A stretch of DNA of 58,526 nucleotides, from assembly GCA_903904835.1 (NCBI GenBank), contig CAIVEI010000210.1, positions 1-58,526 of the forward strand, read 5' to 3'. The translations under genes and the position numbers were made by a program. Source of the stretch: an uncultured Schlesneria sp. Lineage in GTDB: Bacteria > Planctomycetota > Planctomycetia > Planctomycetales > Planctomycetaceae. The notes under the pieces are model-generated. The model saw only the letters and a list, made by a program, of their open reading frames with translations. It had not been told where the DNA came from and did no database searches. Positions 16,633 through 26,731 of this stretch are shown here, piece after piece. Numbering within the stretch: position 1 is the stretch's first letter; each line of letters starts with the position of its first letter.

Positions 16633-19068
16633 TTGTTTACTCATCGATACTTCACCGCGTTCGTCGTCGGGCTCGTCCTGACGAGTGTTTCCGTTGCTTA
16701 TTCGGCTCCGCCTGACTTTGCTCATGATGTTGCTCCGATCCTTCGCGAGCATTGTGGCAAATGTCATCTCGGGGCGAACAAGAAGGGGGGGCTGTCGCTG
16801 AATACTCGTGCGACGCTTCTTGCCGGGGGGGACGATGGCAAGGTCATTGTTCCTGGGAAGAGCGGTGAAAGCCGGTTATTTGCGGCTGTGGTCTCGCGCG
16901 ATCCTGATCTTCAGATGCCGCCTCAAGGGGCCAGGCTGACTGACGCTCAGGTCGCGAAACTCAAAGAATGGATCGACTCAGGAGCGAACTGGGACGAAGG
17001 CTTCGTTTTTCAAAAGCCCAGTTATGAGCCTCCGTTGAAGCCAAGACGTCCTGAGCTCCCTCCGATGGTGTCGTTACGATCACACCCGATCGATCGGTTA
17101 ATTGATGCCGATCTCGCGAAACAGCAACGTCAACGACCTGCACCTTTGGATGATGTCGCGTTCGCCCGCAGAACGGCACTCGACCTGACGGGATTGCTTC
17201 CCTCTGTTGAATCTGTGAATGCGTTCATGGCGGATCAAAGTCAAGATCGACGAACCCGATGGATCGACCAACTGCTGGCTGACGACACGGCTTACGCCGA
17301 GCACTGGCTGACGTTCTGGAACGACCTGCTGAGAAACGACTATGGCGGAACGGGCTTTATCACGGGCGGGCGAAAGCAGATCAGCAAATGGCTGTATCAG
17401 GCATTGATCGAAAACAAGCCTTACGATCAGATGGCGAGGGAATTGATCTCACCCAGTCCAGAATCGGCGGGATTCGGTGAAGGGATACGTTGGCGAGGGA
17501 CAGTCAGTGCCGGGCAGACAGTCGAGATTCAGTTTGCTCAGTCAGTCGGACAAGCATTCCTGGGAATTAATCTCAAATGTGCCTCCTGCCACGACAGTTT
17601 TATTGATCGCTGGAAGTTGGACGAAGCGTATGGCCTGGCTGCGATTTTTGCGACTCAGCCTCAAGAGATCCATCGCTGTGACAAACCAATTGGACGTCAA
17701 GCGGTCGCGAGCTGGCTGTTTCCAGAGTTGGGCCAGGTGGTCGCGACTGATCCCCAGCCCGAGCGGTTGAAACAACTCGCGGCACTCATGACTCATCCCG
17801 ACAACGGTCGATTTACTCGTACGATCGTCAATCGTTTATGGCAGCGCATGATGGGGCGCGGGATTGTTCATCCGGTTGATGCCATGCAGTCAGAACCCTG
17901 GAACGCAGACTTGCTCGATTACCTCGCAGTCGATTTTGCCGAAAACCGGTATGATTTAAAGCAAACGCTGAAGTTGATTGCGACCTCGGCAGCTTATCAG
18001 TCACAAGCGGAAGTGATTGATCCGCAGTCAGACCAGCAGAACTACACCTATGGCGGACCGCGAGCCAAACGAATGACCGCTGAGCAATTTGTGGATGCGG
18101 TCTGGCAGATCTCAGGTTCAGCTCCCAAGACTTACGACGCGCCGTTTGTCCGGGGCAAAGCGGATGGGTTATCACCAGAACTGAGCAAGCTATCTGCTCA
18201 ATGGGTCTGGTCGTCCGCCGAGGGCTCTTCAGCAGTCCCTAAAGCGGGCGAAGCAATCACCATCCGCAAGCAATTCTCTTTACCTGCCGTACCGAAGAGA
18301 GCAGGGGGGGTATTCACCTGCGACAATTCGTGCGATTGTTACGTGAATGGAAAGAAGGTTTTTGCATCAACCAATTGGGAACGGATCGAAGGGGTTTCGC
18401 TGGAGTCATCGCTTCGAGCGGGCAATAACGAAGTGCTGATCGTGGGTAAAAATGGAGGCAGCGACCCGAACCCTGCCGCGATCTTGTGCGAAATCTTTGT
18501 CCGCCTGCCGGATGGAACTTCGCAAACGATTGCGACGGACGCAACATGGGAATGGACATCAACCTTGCCAGCGGCGAATGGCAAATTTGCCAGTGAACCG
18601 AAAGATTGGGCCAAAGCGGTTCCCGCCGCCAATCAGGATGTTTGGGGAAGCCGCACGAGGGGCGAACTTCTGGTACAATTGACCCATGTAGCGATCAAGC
18701 CTCAGCGAATGGTCCGTGCATCGTTGTTGAAAGCGGACTTTCTGCAGAAGATGCTGGGACGTCCCAACCGGGATCAGATCGTGACGACCCGACCGAACGA
18801 ATTAAGTACTCTGGAAGCGATTGATCTGAATAATGCTCAACCCCTGGCGGACAGCCTTTCTGCAGGTTCCAGGATATGGCTACAGAAATACGCTTCACAA
18901 CCGGATAAACTTGTCGACAATATCTACCTGACACTGCTTACGAGAATGCCGACTGCCGAAGAACGAGCATTATCGGTCGAGGCTCTCGGTCCATCGTATG
19001 ATGAGCAGAGTGTTCAGGATCTTTTGTGGGCCGTCTTAATGCAGCCTGAGTTTCAACTCGTGCGATGA
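16633..19068 (+). CDS. PSCyt1-DUF1549-DUF1553 protein
   Basis: 811 residues, starting from TTG at 16633; the protein opens with a signal peptide (MFTHRYFTAFVVGLVLTSVS). A planctomycete cytochrome c domain (PSCyt1) follows with a haem motif CGKCH (41-45) and MPP (a likely distal Met). DUF1549 comes next (about 135-360), with a second CxxCH, CASCH, at 316-320. DUF1553 lies around 380-470, and its end returns near the C-terminus (LLTRMPTAEER). Between these, about residues 520-670, lies a beta-rich insert resembling a galactose-binding-like domain (ITIRKQFSLPAVPK, CDCYVNGKKVF). A periplasmic electron-transfer or polymer-degrading role is suspected in this family but unproven. It is followed 13 bases later by a DUF1501 gene, the usual two-gene unit. 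Confidence 0.92.
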   Translation: MFTHRYFTAFVVGLVLTSVSVAYSAPPDFAHDVAPILREHCGKCHLGANKKGGLSLNTRATLLAGGDDGKVIVPGKSGESRLFAAVVSRDPDLQMPPQGARLTDAQVAKLKEWIDSGANWDEGFVFQKPSYEPPLKPRRPELPPMVSLRSHPIDRLIDADLAKQQRQRPAPLDDVAFARRTALDLTGLLPSVESVNAFMADQSQDRRTRWIDQLLADDTAYAEHWLTFWNDLLRNDYGGTGFITGGRKQISKWLYQALIENKPYDQMARELISPSPESAGFGEGIRWRGTVSAGQTVEIQFAQSVGQAFLGINLKCASCHDSFIDRWKLDEAYGLAAIFATQPQEIHRCDKPIGRQAVASWLFPELGQVVATDPQPERLKQLAALMTHPDNGRFTRTIVNRLWQRMMGRGIVHPVDAMQSEPWNADLLDYLAVDFAENRYDLKQTLKLIATSAAYQSQAEVIDPQSDQQNYTYGGPRAKRMTAEQFVDAVWQISGSAPKTYDAPFVRGKADGLSPELSKLSAQWVWSSAEGSSAVPKAGEAITIRKQFSLPAVPKRAGGVFTCDNSCDCYVNGKKVFASTNWERIEGVSLESSLRAGNNEVLIVGKNGGSDPNPAAILCEIFVRLPDGTSQTIATDATWEWTSTLPAANGKFASEPKDWAKAVPAANQDVWGSRTRGELLVQLTHVAIKPQRMVRASLLKADFLQKMLGRPNRDQIVTTRPNELSTLEAIDLNNAQPLADSLSAGSRIWLQKYASQPDKLVDNIYLTLLTRMPTAEERALSVEALGPSYDEQSVQDLLWAVLMQPEFQLVR

Positions 19069-19081
19069 CCTTGTTGAATGG

Positions 19082-20551
19082 ATGATACGAGCCATGACCC
19101 GTCCAGATTTTGATTTTTTTGGTAATGAGTCCGAAGCCGTTGCCCGGCGTTTGTTCCTGAAGCAACTGGGAATGGCCGGTGTGGCAACACTGGCGATGAA
19201 CGAGCCAAAGTTGCTGCGCGCCGAGTCCGTTGAGCATCCGAGTCCAACCGCCGATTCGTGCATCCTGCTTTGGATGGGTGGCGGGATGGCCGCACCGGAT
19301 ACATTCGATCCCAAGAAGTATGTTCCGTTTGAAGTTGGCGTCCCCGTGAAAGAAATCGGCAGCACATTCCCTGCGATCGACACGGTGGTGGACAACATCA
19401 AGATTACAAAGGGATTTGAGAATGTCGCCAAGATCCTTGATCGGGGGACGTTGATCCGCTCGCACGTGTTGCCGGATCTGGGCAGCATTTTGCACTCGCG
19501 CCATCAATATCACTGGCACACCGGATACGTGCCTCCTCAGACGGTCGCGTGTCCACATCTGGGTGCCTGGATGGCTCGGGTGCTTGGCCCGAAAAACCCC
19601 GTGATGCCGCCATTCATTACGATTGGTCAGCGGTTAGAAGGGGTTGGCGAATCGGAAGAATTGAAAGCGTTTACCACCGCCGGCTTTTTCGGCAGTGAGT
19701 TCGGTCCGATGGTACTGCCGTATCCTGATCAAGCGGCTCAATCGGTTCGCCCGCCGAAGGGGATGGAAGCAGGCCGCTTCGAAAGTCGACAACGTCTGTT
19801 CCAGAAGCTGCTCGATCGATCACCTCAGCGTGACCGCATGAGCGACTTCCAGCAGCAGTCATACTTACGTTCGCTGGACGGAGCACATCGGTTGCTCAGT
19901 TCGAAAGACCGTGCCGCGTTTGACTTGAGTCTGGAACCGAAAGAGAGTGCCGAGCTCTACGGGACCAGCCAGTTCGGACGAGGTTGTTTACTCGCAAGGC
20001 GACTTGTGGAATCGGGCGCGAGGTTCGTCGAAGTAACGACGGAGTATGTTCCTTTCCTGAACTGGGACACTCATGCCAACGGCCACGAAACCCTGGTTCG
20101 AATGAAGCAGGAGATTGATCAACCGATTGCACGGTTGATTCTCGACCTAGAATCGCGAGGGTTACTCGACCGGACATTGGTGATTCTTGCCAGCGAATTC
20201 AGTCGCGACATGATCATGGAAGGAAAGCCCGGTTCTACTGCAAATGATCAGACGTCATTCCCGGTTGAGAAACTGGCCGAGATGAAACATTACGGACAAC
20301 ATCGGCACTTTACAGGCGGGTCATGTGTGTTGATGTTCGGTGGTGGAATCAAGCGAGGGGTGTTGTACGGTGCTTCGGCCCCAGAACGCCCTTATGTCGC
20401 GATCGAAAAGCCGATCAGCGTGATGGATCTGCATGCCACGATCTTCACGGCGATGGGGATCAGTCCCAAGACGACGTTTGAAGTCGAAGGTCGACCATTT
20501 TACCCGACGGAAGATGGCCAGGGTAAAGCCGTCCGCGAACTATTCCTGTAA
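19082..20551 (+). CDS. DUF1501 protein, partner of the PSCyt1 protein
   Basis: 489 residues. The N-terminus ARRLFLKQLGMAGVATLAM is a weakened export signal with RR but no classic Tat consensus. The DUF1501 fold signatures are ILLWMGGGMAAPDTFDPK, the region VVTEYV-like NWDTHANGHETL, and LVILASEFSRD. It begins 13 bases after the upstream PSCyt1-DUF1549-DUF1553 gene and is almost surely co-transcribed with it. It is quite divergent from the two other DUF1501 proteins in this window (for example DTFDPK where they have DMWDPK/DMYDMK). A second candidate start is ATG 19094. Confidence 0.92.
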   Translation: MIRAMTRPDFDFFGNESEAVARRLFLKQLGMAGVATLAMNEPKLLRAESVEHPSPTADSCILLWMGGGMAAPDTFDPKKYVPFEVGVPVKEIGSTFPAIDTVVDNIKITKGFENVAKILDRGTLIRSHVLPDLGSILHSRHQYHWHTGYVPPQTVACPHLGAWMARVLGPKNPVMPPFITIGQRLEGVGESEELKAFTTAGFFGSEFGPMVLPYPDQAAQSVRPPKGMEAGRFESRQRLFQKLLDRSPQRDRMSDFQQQSYLRSLDGAHRLLSSKDRAAFDLSLEPKESAELYGTSQFGRGCLLARRLVESGARFVEVTTEYVPFLNWDTHANGHETLVRMKQEIDQPIARLILDLESRGLLDRTLVILASEFSRDMIMEGKPGSTANDQTSFPVEKLAEMKHYGQHRHFTGGSCVLMFGGGIKRGVLYGASAPERPYVAIEKPISVMDLHATIFTAMGISPKTTFEVEGRPFYPTEDGQGKAVRELFL

Positions 20552-20671
20552 TTAACGAATCATCTCGAAGTCGGTTGATTGCGATGCCGCGCAACGCGAA
20601 GATACTCGTTCATCTTATTCGACATTGGAGATTCTCGGCCCAGAATGAATGGGTACGAAGAAGGAACTGAC

Positions 20672-22264
20672 ATGACGACGCATCCCGTATTAATTGATGG
20701 CCAATGGAAGGCTTCCGCTGGCAAGAAAACGTTTCAGGCCGTGAACCCAGCCACCACGGAACCACTTCCGGGCGATTATCCCGTCAGTCCCTGGTCAGAA
20801 GTTGAAGAAGCCATCAATGCCGCAGCGAGAGCGGCTGAAACCGTACGAGGCTGGAATGGTTCACGTTTCGCGGACTTTCTCGAAGAATACGTCAAACGAG
20901 TTGAGCAGCGTGCACCTGAGCTGATTGCTATTGCGAACCTGGAAACAGGTTTGCCGGTGGCCCCTCGGTTGCAAGACGTTGAGATGCCTCGAACAACCAA
21001 TCAACTGCGTCAAGGAGCAAAAGCCGCTCGTGACGGATCGTGGGTTGAAGCGACGATCGATACTTCCACCAACATTCGTTCGATGTTTGGACCAATCGGT
21101 CCGGTCGCGGTGTTCGGCCCGAACAATTTCCCGTTTGCTTTCAACGGAATCGTCGGCGGGGACTTTGTGGCGGCAGTCGCCGCAGGAAACCCGGTCATTG
21201 CAAAGGGGCATTCGTCGCACCCATCAACGACTCGATTGTTCGCGGAAATTGCTCATCAGGCGGCGGAAGCAACGGGAATGCCAGCCGGATTCGTGCAGTT
21301 GATCTACCGGACTGAGCATAGCGATGGCGTGAAACTGGCCTCGCACCATTCGCTGGGTGCCATTGGCTATACGGGCGCACGATCAGCAGGGGTCGTCCTG
21401 AAAGAGGCGGCTGACCGAGTCGGTAAGCCGATTTACCTGGAGCTTTCCAGCATCAATCCCGTCTACTTCCTGCCGGGTGCGCTTTCCGAGCGAGTCACGG
21501 CCTGTGCTGAACAGTTCTCGACAAGCTGCCTGATGGCCGTAGGTCAATTCTGTACGAATCCAGGGCTGATCTTCACCATCGCCGGTCCGAACACGGAAGC
21601 TTTCATCAGCCAGGTCGCTGAAAAGTTTGCAGCAGCTCCCGTCGGAACCTTGCTGAGCGAAGGGGTTCAAAAGAACCTGCATTCAGGAATCCAGACTTTG
21701 GTGAAAGCCGGTGCACAGCTTTTGACCGGTGGTTCGCTCGGTGGAGGAAAGGGCTTTAGTTGCCAAAACACGCTGCTTCGCGTCACGGGCGAGCAGTTTG
21801 TTCGACACCCCGACTTGCTGCAGACCGAAGCATTCGGCAATTCGTCGTTGATCGTGGTCGCTGCTAACGAAGAGGAACTGCTTGCGGCGACCCGGTGCCT
21901 CGAAGGGAATCTGACCGGCAGCGTATATTCTGCCAACGATGGTTCAGACGATGCGTTATACCAGAAGATCACAACAATTCTTCGTCAGAAAGTCGGGCGA
22001 CTTTTGAATGACAAAATGCCGACGGGCGTCGCCGTTGTCCCGTCAATGAATCATGGCGGCCCGTTTCCAGCAACAGGTCATCCTGGCTTTACGGCGGTTG
22101 GCATACCGTCATCGATTAAACGGTTTGCGATGTTGCAATGCTACGACAATGTCCGTCCCCAGCGATTACCGGCAGCCCTTCAAAACAAGAACCCTACTGG
22201 TTCGTTGTGGCGACGAATTGATGGAACATGGAGCCAGGCCGACGTGCCGTCTCCAACCACCTGA
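20672..22264 (+). CDS. Aldehyde dehydrogenase, ketoglutarate-semialdehyde type
   Basis: 530 residues from the ATG at 20672, preceded by AAGGA at 20661-20665. An upstream TTG frame start is not needed. The whole protein is one NAD(P)-dependent aldehyde dehydrogenase domain. The catalytic Cys is C294 in GQFCTNPGL and the general base Glu is E257 in LELSSINPVY. FGPNNFPFAFN and IAKGHSSHP are the cofactor-side motifs seen in the 2,5-dioxovalerate (alpha-ketoglutarate semialdehyde) dehydrogenase group, which oxidises the last intermediate of non-phosphorylative pentose, glucarate or hydroxyproline breakdown to 2-oxoglutarate. No other gene of such a pathway is beside it, so the true substrate is open. 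Confidence 0.9.
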   Translation: MTTHPVLIDGQWKASAGKKTFQAVNPATTEPLPGDYPVSPWSEVEEAINAAARAAETVRGWNGSRFADFLEEYVKRVEQRAPELIAIANLETGLPVAPRLQDVEMPRTTNQLRQGAKAARDGSWVEATIDTSTNIRSMFGPIGPVAVFGPNNFPFAFNGIVGGDFVAAVAAGNPVIAKGHSSHPSTTRLFAEIAHQAAEATGMPAGFVQLIYRTEHSDGVKLASHHSLGAIGYTGARSAGVVLKEAADRVGKPIYLELSSINPVYFLPGALSERVTACAEQFSTSCLMAVGQFCTNPGLIFTIAGPNTEAFISQVAEKFAAAPVGTLLSEGVQKNLHSGIQTLVKAGAQLLTGGSLGGGKGFSCQNTLLRVTGEQFVRHPDLLQTEAFGNSSLIVVAANEEELLAATRCLEGNLTGSVYSANDGSDDALYQKITTILRQKVGRLLNDKMPTGVAVVPSMNHGGPFPATGHPGFTAVGIPSSIKRFAMLQCYDNVRPQRLPAALQNKNPTGSLWRRIDGTWSQADVPSPTT

Positions 22265-22292
22265 AGTCGCGGTTGATGGCATCAAAAAACGA

Positions 22293-22333
22293 GCCGTGCA
22301 ACGATATTCGTCGTTGCGCGGCCTTTAATTTCG
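22293..22333. terminator. Bidirectional terminator
   Basis: A 12-bp stem (GCCGTGCAACGA / TCGTTGCGCGGC, 22293-22322) with a 6-base loop. CTTTAATTT follows on the plus strand and AAAAAA precedes it, which gives a T6 tail on the minus strand. It lies between two convergent genes (aldehyde dehydrogenase and the MnmE-like GTPase) and should stop both. Confidence 0.8.
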
Positions 22334-22361
22334 TTCATCCGTAAGAACGTTTTTTTCTCTG

Positions 22362-23561
22362 CTACAAACGCTGGATAGCGTCTCGTATTTCCATACTTTG
22401 CGAAGTACGTCTTGCTGCCGTGAGAAGATCGACTTGTCGAGCCGTGATCGGGATTGGTGTTCCTGGTGGGGGAACAACAGGAATCAGTCGGTTCACGATC
22501 TTTCGTTGTAATTCGACGACTCCCTCCCCTGAAAGAGAGGAAACTTTAATTGCCAGGCTTGGCAAGCGGTCATTCCATTGATCTGGAAGATCGCACTTGT
22601 GAGCCACGACCAATGCATCGGGCCATTGACTCAGCAGCTCATCGTCATCAGACGTCGGCGACTGACTCAGATCGATCAAGACCAGCCGCAGGTCGGCCGC
22701 CTGCAACCGCTCATGAGCCAAAGCAATCCCCGCAGACTCTAACTCGCCAGCACCGTGTCTTATGCCAGCGGTGTCTGCGAAGATGATGGGCCAACCATCT
22801 AAGGCAGTCTCACCGGTCACGACGTCTCGCGTCGTTCCCGGTTCGTCGAATACGATCGAGCGCTGATATCCGAGCAGTGCATTGATAAGACTCGATTTTC
22901 CCACATTCGGCCGACCGGTCAGCGTGACACTCCAAGGGGTTGATAAATGCAGGCCAAACTTCGACCATTGAAGCAGATCGTCAAGCAGACGATGAATGGA
23001 CAAGATTGAATCGCCATCGAGTCCGTTCAGCTTTGCGATCGCGTCTTTCAGCAACCCATTTGACTGTTCAAGAGCGATCTCGGTTGTCCGTGATGTCGTT
23101 GTTCGACTGAGAACGTCAAGGCATTCCATATCGAGAATGTCTGTCGTCCAAGCCACTTGTTGTCGCCAATCAACGATGTCGCAATCAGCGGCTGACAGGT
23201 CATTTAAGATTCGTCGTACGGCTGCGTCACCACCATGACAGTGAATCTCAAGCGTGTCTTTCGCAATCCGGCAAATGACAAGTTCTTCGGGATTGGTCAT
23301 TCCCCACTGGCCGAACGCGATCTTTTTTAAAGGTTGCTGGTGGACTGGCAGTCGGTTTGCAGCACGAAATAACGAGCCGATCGCGATCGATGAAGAGCCT
23401 TCGACGGGCAAAGTTAAGTCGCCAACGACGCGGATCGTGGCAACAGCCCCGCGACCGAAAGGGGTCAGAACTGCGGCCGTTCGACGTACTTGTGGGTTCA
23501 GACGTTGATCGGACAGGGCTTGTTCATGTGGCATGAAAATCACACGAGTTTCTGTTTCCAT
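22362..23561 (-). CDS. mnmE: MnmE/TrmE-like GTPase lacking the catalytic C-terminus
   Basis: 399 residues. An N-terminal folate-binding-like domain ([18 protein letters not shown] at 108-111) is followed by a helical region and an inserted G domain: G1 GRPNVGKS (216-223), switch TTRD (243-246), DTAG (263-266) and HKCD in place of NKxD. MnmE modifies wobble uridines of tRNAs together with MnmG and normally ends in a C-x-GK motif with the reactive Cys. This protein stops at RDAIQRL and has no such Cys. It is shorter than the usual 450 or so residues, so it may be a paralogue with a changed role. It overlaps the coaX gene by about 20 bases (the alternative ATG at 23534 would remove the overlap). 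It is the last gene of a four-gene minus-strand run. Confidence 0.82.
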   Translation of the reverse strand: METETRVIFMPHEQALSDQRLNPQVRRTAAVLTPFGRGAVATIRVVGDLTLPVEGSSSIAIGSLFRAANRLPVHQQPLKKIAFGQWGMTNPEELVICRIAKDTLEIHCHGGDAAVRRILNDLSAADCDIVDWRQQVAWTTDILDMECLDVLSRTTTSRTTEIALEQSNGLLKDAIAKLNGLDGDSILSIHRLLDDLLQWSKFGLHLSTPWSVTLTGRPNVGKSSLINALLGYQRSIVFDEPGTTRDVVTGETALDGWPIIFADTAGIRHGAGELESAGIALAHERLQAADLRLVLIDLSQSPTSDDDELLSQWPDALVVAHKCDLPDQWNDRLPSLAIKVSSLSGEGVVELQRKIVNRLIPVVPPPGTPIPITARQVDLLTAARRTSQSMEIRDAIQRL

Positions 23562-24403
23562 GCGGTCAGAACCAGTCCATGCATACCGAGCGACGGCAAT
23601 GCAAGGAAGCCAGGAAACTGGGGGCTAAGGACTGGACCGCCGCCACCCGTGAGGATCATCCAGGGGGCGTCAGCCGCGTCGTTAGCTCCGGTGAAGTCGG
23701 GTTCATGAAGCTTCTGTTGCCGACAGATCTGCAGAACAAGTTCGCGGATGGCCCCTACTTGGCCCCAGAACAAGCCATTTCGAATGGCTTCGCGGGTGTT
23801 TCGGCCTGGTGTCACCGGCGTATCTCCGCCGAGATCATGGACGGGAATGAGCGGCAAAACGGCCGTGTAGTAATGCAGGGCCTTGGCAGACATTTCCAGA
23901 CCAGGAAGGATCGCTCCACCACAGAAGACACCCGCTTTTGAGACGAAATTCACGGTCGTTGCCGTCCCTGAGTCGACGACAATCGCAGGCCGGGATGCAG
24001 GCCGCAAGGCGTTTGCGGCGACGGCATTTAACAGCCGATCAAGTCCAACGGTCTCGGGTGAATCGACATCAACCGCGACTGGAATTGACGATCGCTCGCG
24101 AATGACCGTAGGTGTTTTGATACCAATCTGCTGCCAATCCTTGAGGACTCGATCGACGGCCCGAGGGTTTGATCCGGCAATGATCGTTCCTTCAGGCTTC
24201 CAACTTGCAAGGGTTTGCCACGGGATATCATCATCAACAGGGATCGCAAGAAAACGACGGCAACTTGGCCATTCTCCCACCACATCAATGACTTTGGAGA
24301 TTGTCGTACCGCTACGTCGATAGAACGAGCTGATTGAAGGGACAAATAGCCCGAACTTCAATCGGCTGTTTCCAGCTTCGACGACGAGCAATGGGAACGA
24401 CAT
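23540..24403 (-). CDS. coaX: Type III pantothenate kinase
   Basis: 287 residues. It phosphorylates pantothenate in the first step of coenzyme A synthesis. The ASKHA-fold motifs are present: [12 protein letters not shown] at the N-terminus (phosphate-1 loop), [11 protein letters not shown] in the middle, [13 protein letters not shown] (phosphate-2 loop) and [15 protein letters not shown]. The first motif has Glu (E9) where nearly all family members have Asp (D-x-GNT/S), a conservative but unusual change at a metal/phosphate residue. About 66 bases separate it from the upstream ABC-CPBP gene; it overlaps the MnmE-like gene downstream. Confidence 0.9.
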   Translation of the reverse strand: MSFPLLVVEAGNSRLKFGLFVPSISSFYRRSGTTISKVIDVVGEWPSCRRFLAIPVDDDIPWQTLASWKPEGTIIAGSNPRAVDRVLKDWQQIGIKTPTVIRERSSIPVAVDVDSPETVGLDRLLNAVAANALRPASRPAIVVDSGTATTVNFVSKAGVFCGGAILPGLEMSAKALHYYTAVLPLIPVHDLGGDTPVTPGRNTREAIRNGLFWGQVGAIRELVLQICRQQKLHEPDFTGANDAADAPWMILTGGGGPVLSPQFPGFLALPSLGMHGLVLTAWKQKLV

Positions 24404-24469
24404 CTAGTAATCTCCGACATAAATAAGGTTTGCTCGAGGATAAAACCCTGGCGAACGCGATCAAAATGA

Positions 24470-26731
24470 TCACGTGATAGGAGCCGCGTTGACACTGGAT
24501 GGTCGCTGCGTGCCAAGAGTTAGCATCAGGAAAGCAATCGCGACCGTGACACCTGCGGCCACGATCCACCATGTCGGCAGGTGTTCTTGAGATTCCGTCC
24601 CGACCCCAAGTGTTGCAAGCTCTTTGGTGAATGACGACACCGAAAGCAACAGCCCATTATGAAGTGTATGCAGCAGCATTCCTGGCAGCACACTCCCCGT
24701 GCGATAGCAGACCCAGCCCAGGATGATTCCCAGAAAGCAAGTGGGAACAAAACGCTCAAAAAAAAGCGATTCCATCACGATGACGTGAAACAAACCAAAG
24801 AGACAGCCGGAGAGGACAATCGCAAGCGGCGTCGACATTCCTGTCCTTAGCGAGGTCAATAAGTAGCCTCGAAAAAACAATTCCTCGCAGACTGCGGGAA
24901 TCACAGCAAGCGCAATCAGTTTTGCTGGTAGTGGAATCGCATCGAGTGTCGTTTTGATCTGCTTAAACAAATCCTTCATCACCTCCAGCCGGTCAGGCGA
25001 GATCGCTTTGAGTTCCAACTCATAAGCAAACGGCCACAACGACAATCCAAGTAACGCGGCTGCGACGAACGAGACCAGAGTCGATCCGTGCAAGCGGAAT
25101 CCCTCACCCCATTCAACCCGGTTCCAGCTCGCGAATGCAAGCGGTCCAATGGCAAATAAAAGAATCGTGAGGACAGCATTTCCGATCAGTCGGCCTTCGA
25201 TCCACTGACCAAGCAATCGTCCAGGGAGACCGCTCAAGATTAAAAACGCAGGGAAAAGCAGGGCCAGACAAAACATTGCCTGTGACAGTGAAGCGGCGCG
25301 CTGTTGTGTCGCGGGGCGACGAAACAGATCACCCCAGCTCCCTTCACTTCCATAAAGCACGGCATCCGTTCCAAAGATGCGAGCGGCAACGGAAAGGGCA
25401 ACTGCCGAATAAAGTACGGTCGACAAAAGAGCCGCAAGCACCCAGGCTGCATGAGCCCGACCATCGAAAATGTCTCGCGCAAGAATCACGATATTCACGA
25501 GGGGTGTGACCGACATCCATCCCGTCATCTCGATTCCTGGCAGCAGGCATAGGACGCCGGGGGCAAGAGAGACCAGCATCACCGGGATCAAATACGCTTG
25601 TGCTTCTTTGAAACTGCGAGCAAAACTGGTCAGGATTAAAATGACCGCAGCAAAGAATCCGGCAAAAACGATCAACAAACCGAAAATTAAACCAAGCATC
25701 CGCAAGCTGATTCCCCCCGGCGCAAACATCAGATGTTCCAACCCGAGGGAATAAGCGGTGACGACCATCGAAAACAGGTTGGCAAGTGCCGTCAAAAGCG
25801 CTACTGCCAGCACTGCAAGATACTTGGCAAAAAGTAATTCATGCCTTGGAACCGGTGCCGAGATCAAAGCTTCTAACGTACCACGCTCACGCTCGCCAGC
25901 AGTCAGATCGATGGCTGGATAGACGGTCCCCGTGACCGTCATCAAAATTAAGATCAATGGAATCAACGAGGCCATCGTGAATTGTGGGCCGGAATCCACC
26001 GTGGATATCGGTTTGGGACTGCAGGTGATTGGAATTCGAAAAGCTGGATCGAGTTCCCGCAAGTGCTCGGTGATCACAAAGTCGTTTACGGCGCGCAACC
26101 GATCTTCGACCATACGGCGCGCGTCGAGGCTGTATTGCGAAGAGGAACGGTAGGTCAATTCAAAGTCCCACGGCCCTTCATCCTGACCCTCTTTCAGTCT
26201 GATGCCGATTTCTGCAGTTTGATCCGCAACAAAACTACCGACATCGACCGTTGTCTCGTGGTCGTTCGACATCATGAATTGCCATATGGGATCTTCAGGC
26301 GTCCCTGAAGGGTCACGATTCACAGGCCCCTGATGACCCGCTCGCTTTGCCTGCAGAACGGCTCCTTCATTGAATAATCGACGAAAAACTCGACTATCCC
26401 GCTGATTAGCAAAAGCAACTCGATATTCCGTCTTGGCCCTGTTTGTGGCCTGTGTGACCAGCAACGTTCGAAATGTCACCCCGAGCAATGGATAAATGAG
26501 TAATGGCATGCCGATCAACGTAATAATCGTACGTCGATCTCGCAAAATCTCTCGCAATTCCTTCTGCGTCATTCGCCACCAGCGAAGTGACGAGAAGGGA
26601 CGGAGCTGATTTGTAGAACCAACCTGATTCGTTGGATTCAAGGTTCCGGCGTTCGTCGTTACGGCTTCCCGATTAATTGTCGGTGTCGTATCAGAGGAAC
26701 CGGAGTTGTCGAAAGGTGGGCTACTATTCAT
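24470..26731 (-). CDS. ABC-2 permease fused to CPBP intramembrane protease
   Basis: 753 residues from ATG 26731, with GGAGG eight bases upstream inside the preceding gene's end; an earlier GTG/ATG is too close to that site. The N-terminal half is a NatB/ABC-2 type export permease: a first membrane helix near residue 70, a large outside loop, and then six or so helices including the [17 protein letters not shown] coupling-loop stretch. The C-terminal half, about residues 480-745, is another set of helices with the CPBP (Rce1-like) protease motifs EELFFRGYL and FGLFHVIV. The fusion joins a drug or ion exporter to a putative glutamic intramembrane protease. It overlaps its ATPase gene by 8 bases (26724-26731), so the two should be translationally coupled. 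Confidence 0.9.
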   Translation of the reverse strand: MNSSPPFDNSGSSDTTPTINREAVTTNAGTLNPTNQVGSTNQLRPFSSLRWWRMTQKELREILRDRRTIITLIGMPLLIYPLLGVTFRTLLVTQATNRAKTEYRVAFANQRDSRVFRRLFNEGAVLQAKRAGHQGPVNRDPSGTPEDPIWQFMMSNDHETTVDVGSFVADQTAEIGIRLKEGQDEGPWDFELTYRSSSQYSLDARRMVEDRLRAVNDFVITEHLRELDPAFRIPITCSPKPISTVDSGPQFTMASLIPLILILMTVTGTVYPAIDLTAGERERGTLEALISAPVPRHELLFAKYLAVLAVALLTALANLFSMVVTAYSLGLEHLMFAPGGISLRMLGLIFGLLIVFAGFFAAVILILTSFARSFKEAQAYLIPVMLVSLAPGVLCLLPGIEMTGWMSVTPLVNIVILARDIFDGRAHAAWVLAALLSTVLYSAVALSVAARIFGTDAVLYGSEGSWGDLFRRPATQQRAASLSQAMFCLALLFPAFLILSGLPGRLLGQWIEGRLIGNAVLTILLFAIGPLAFASWNRVEWGEGFRLHGSTLVSFVAAALLGLSLWPFAYELELKAISPDRLEVMKDLFKQIKTTLDAIPLPAKLIALAVIPAVCEELFFRGYLLTSLRTGMSTPLAIVLSGCLFGLFHVIVMESLFFERFVPTCFLGIILGWVCYRTGSVLPGMLLHTLHNGLLLSVSSFTKELATLGVGTESQEHLPTWWIVAAGVTVAIAFLMLTLGTQRPSSVNAAPIT

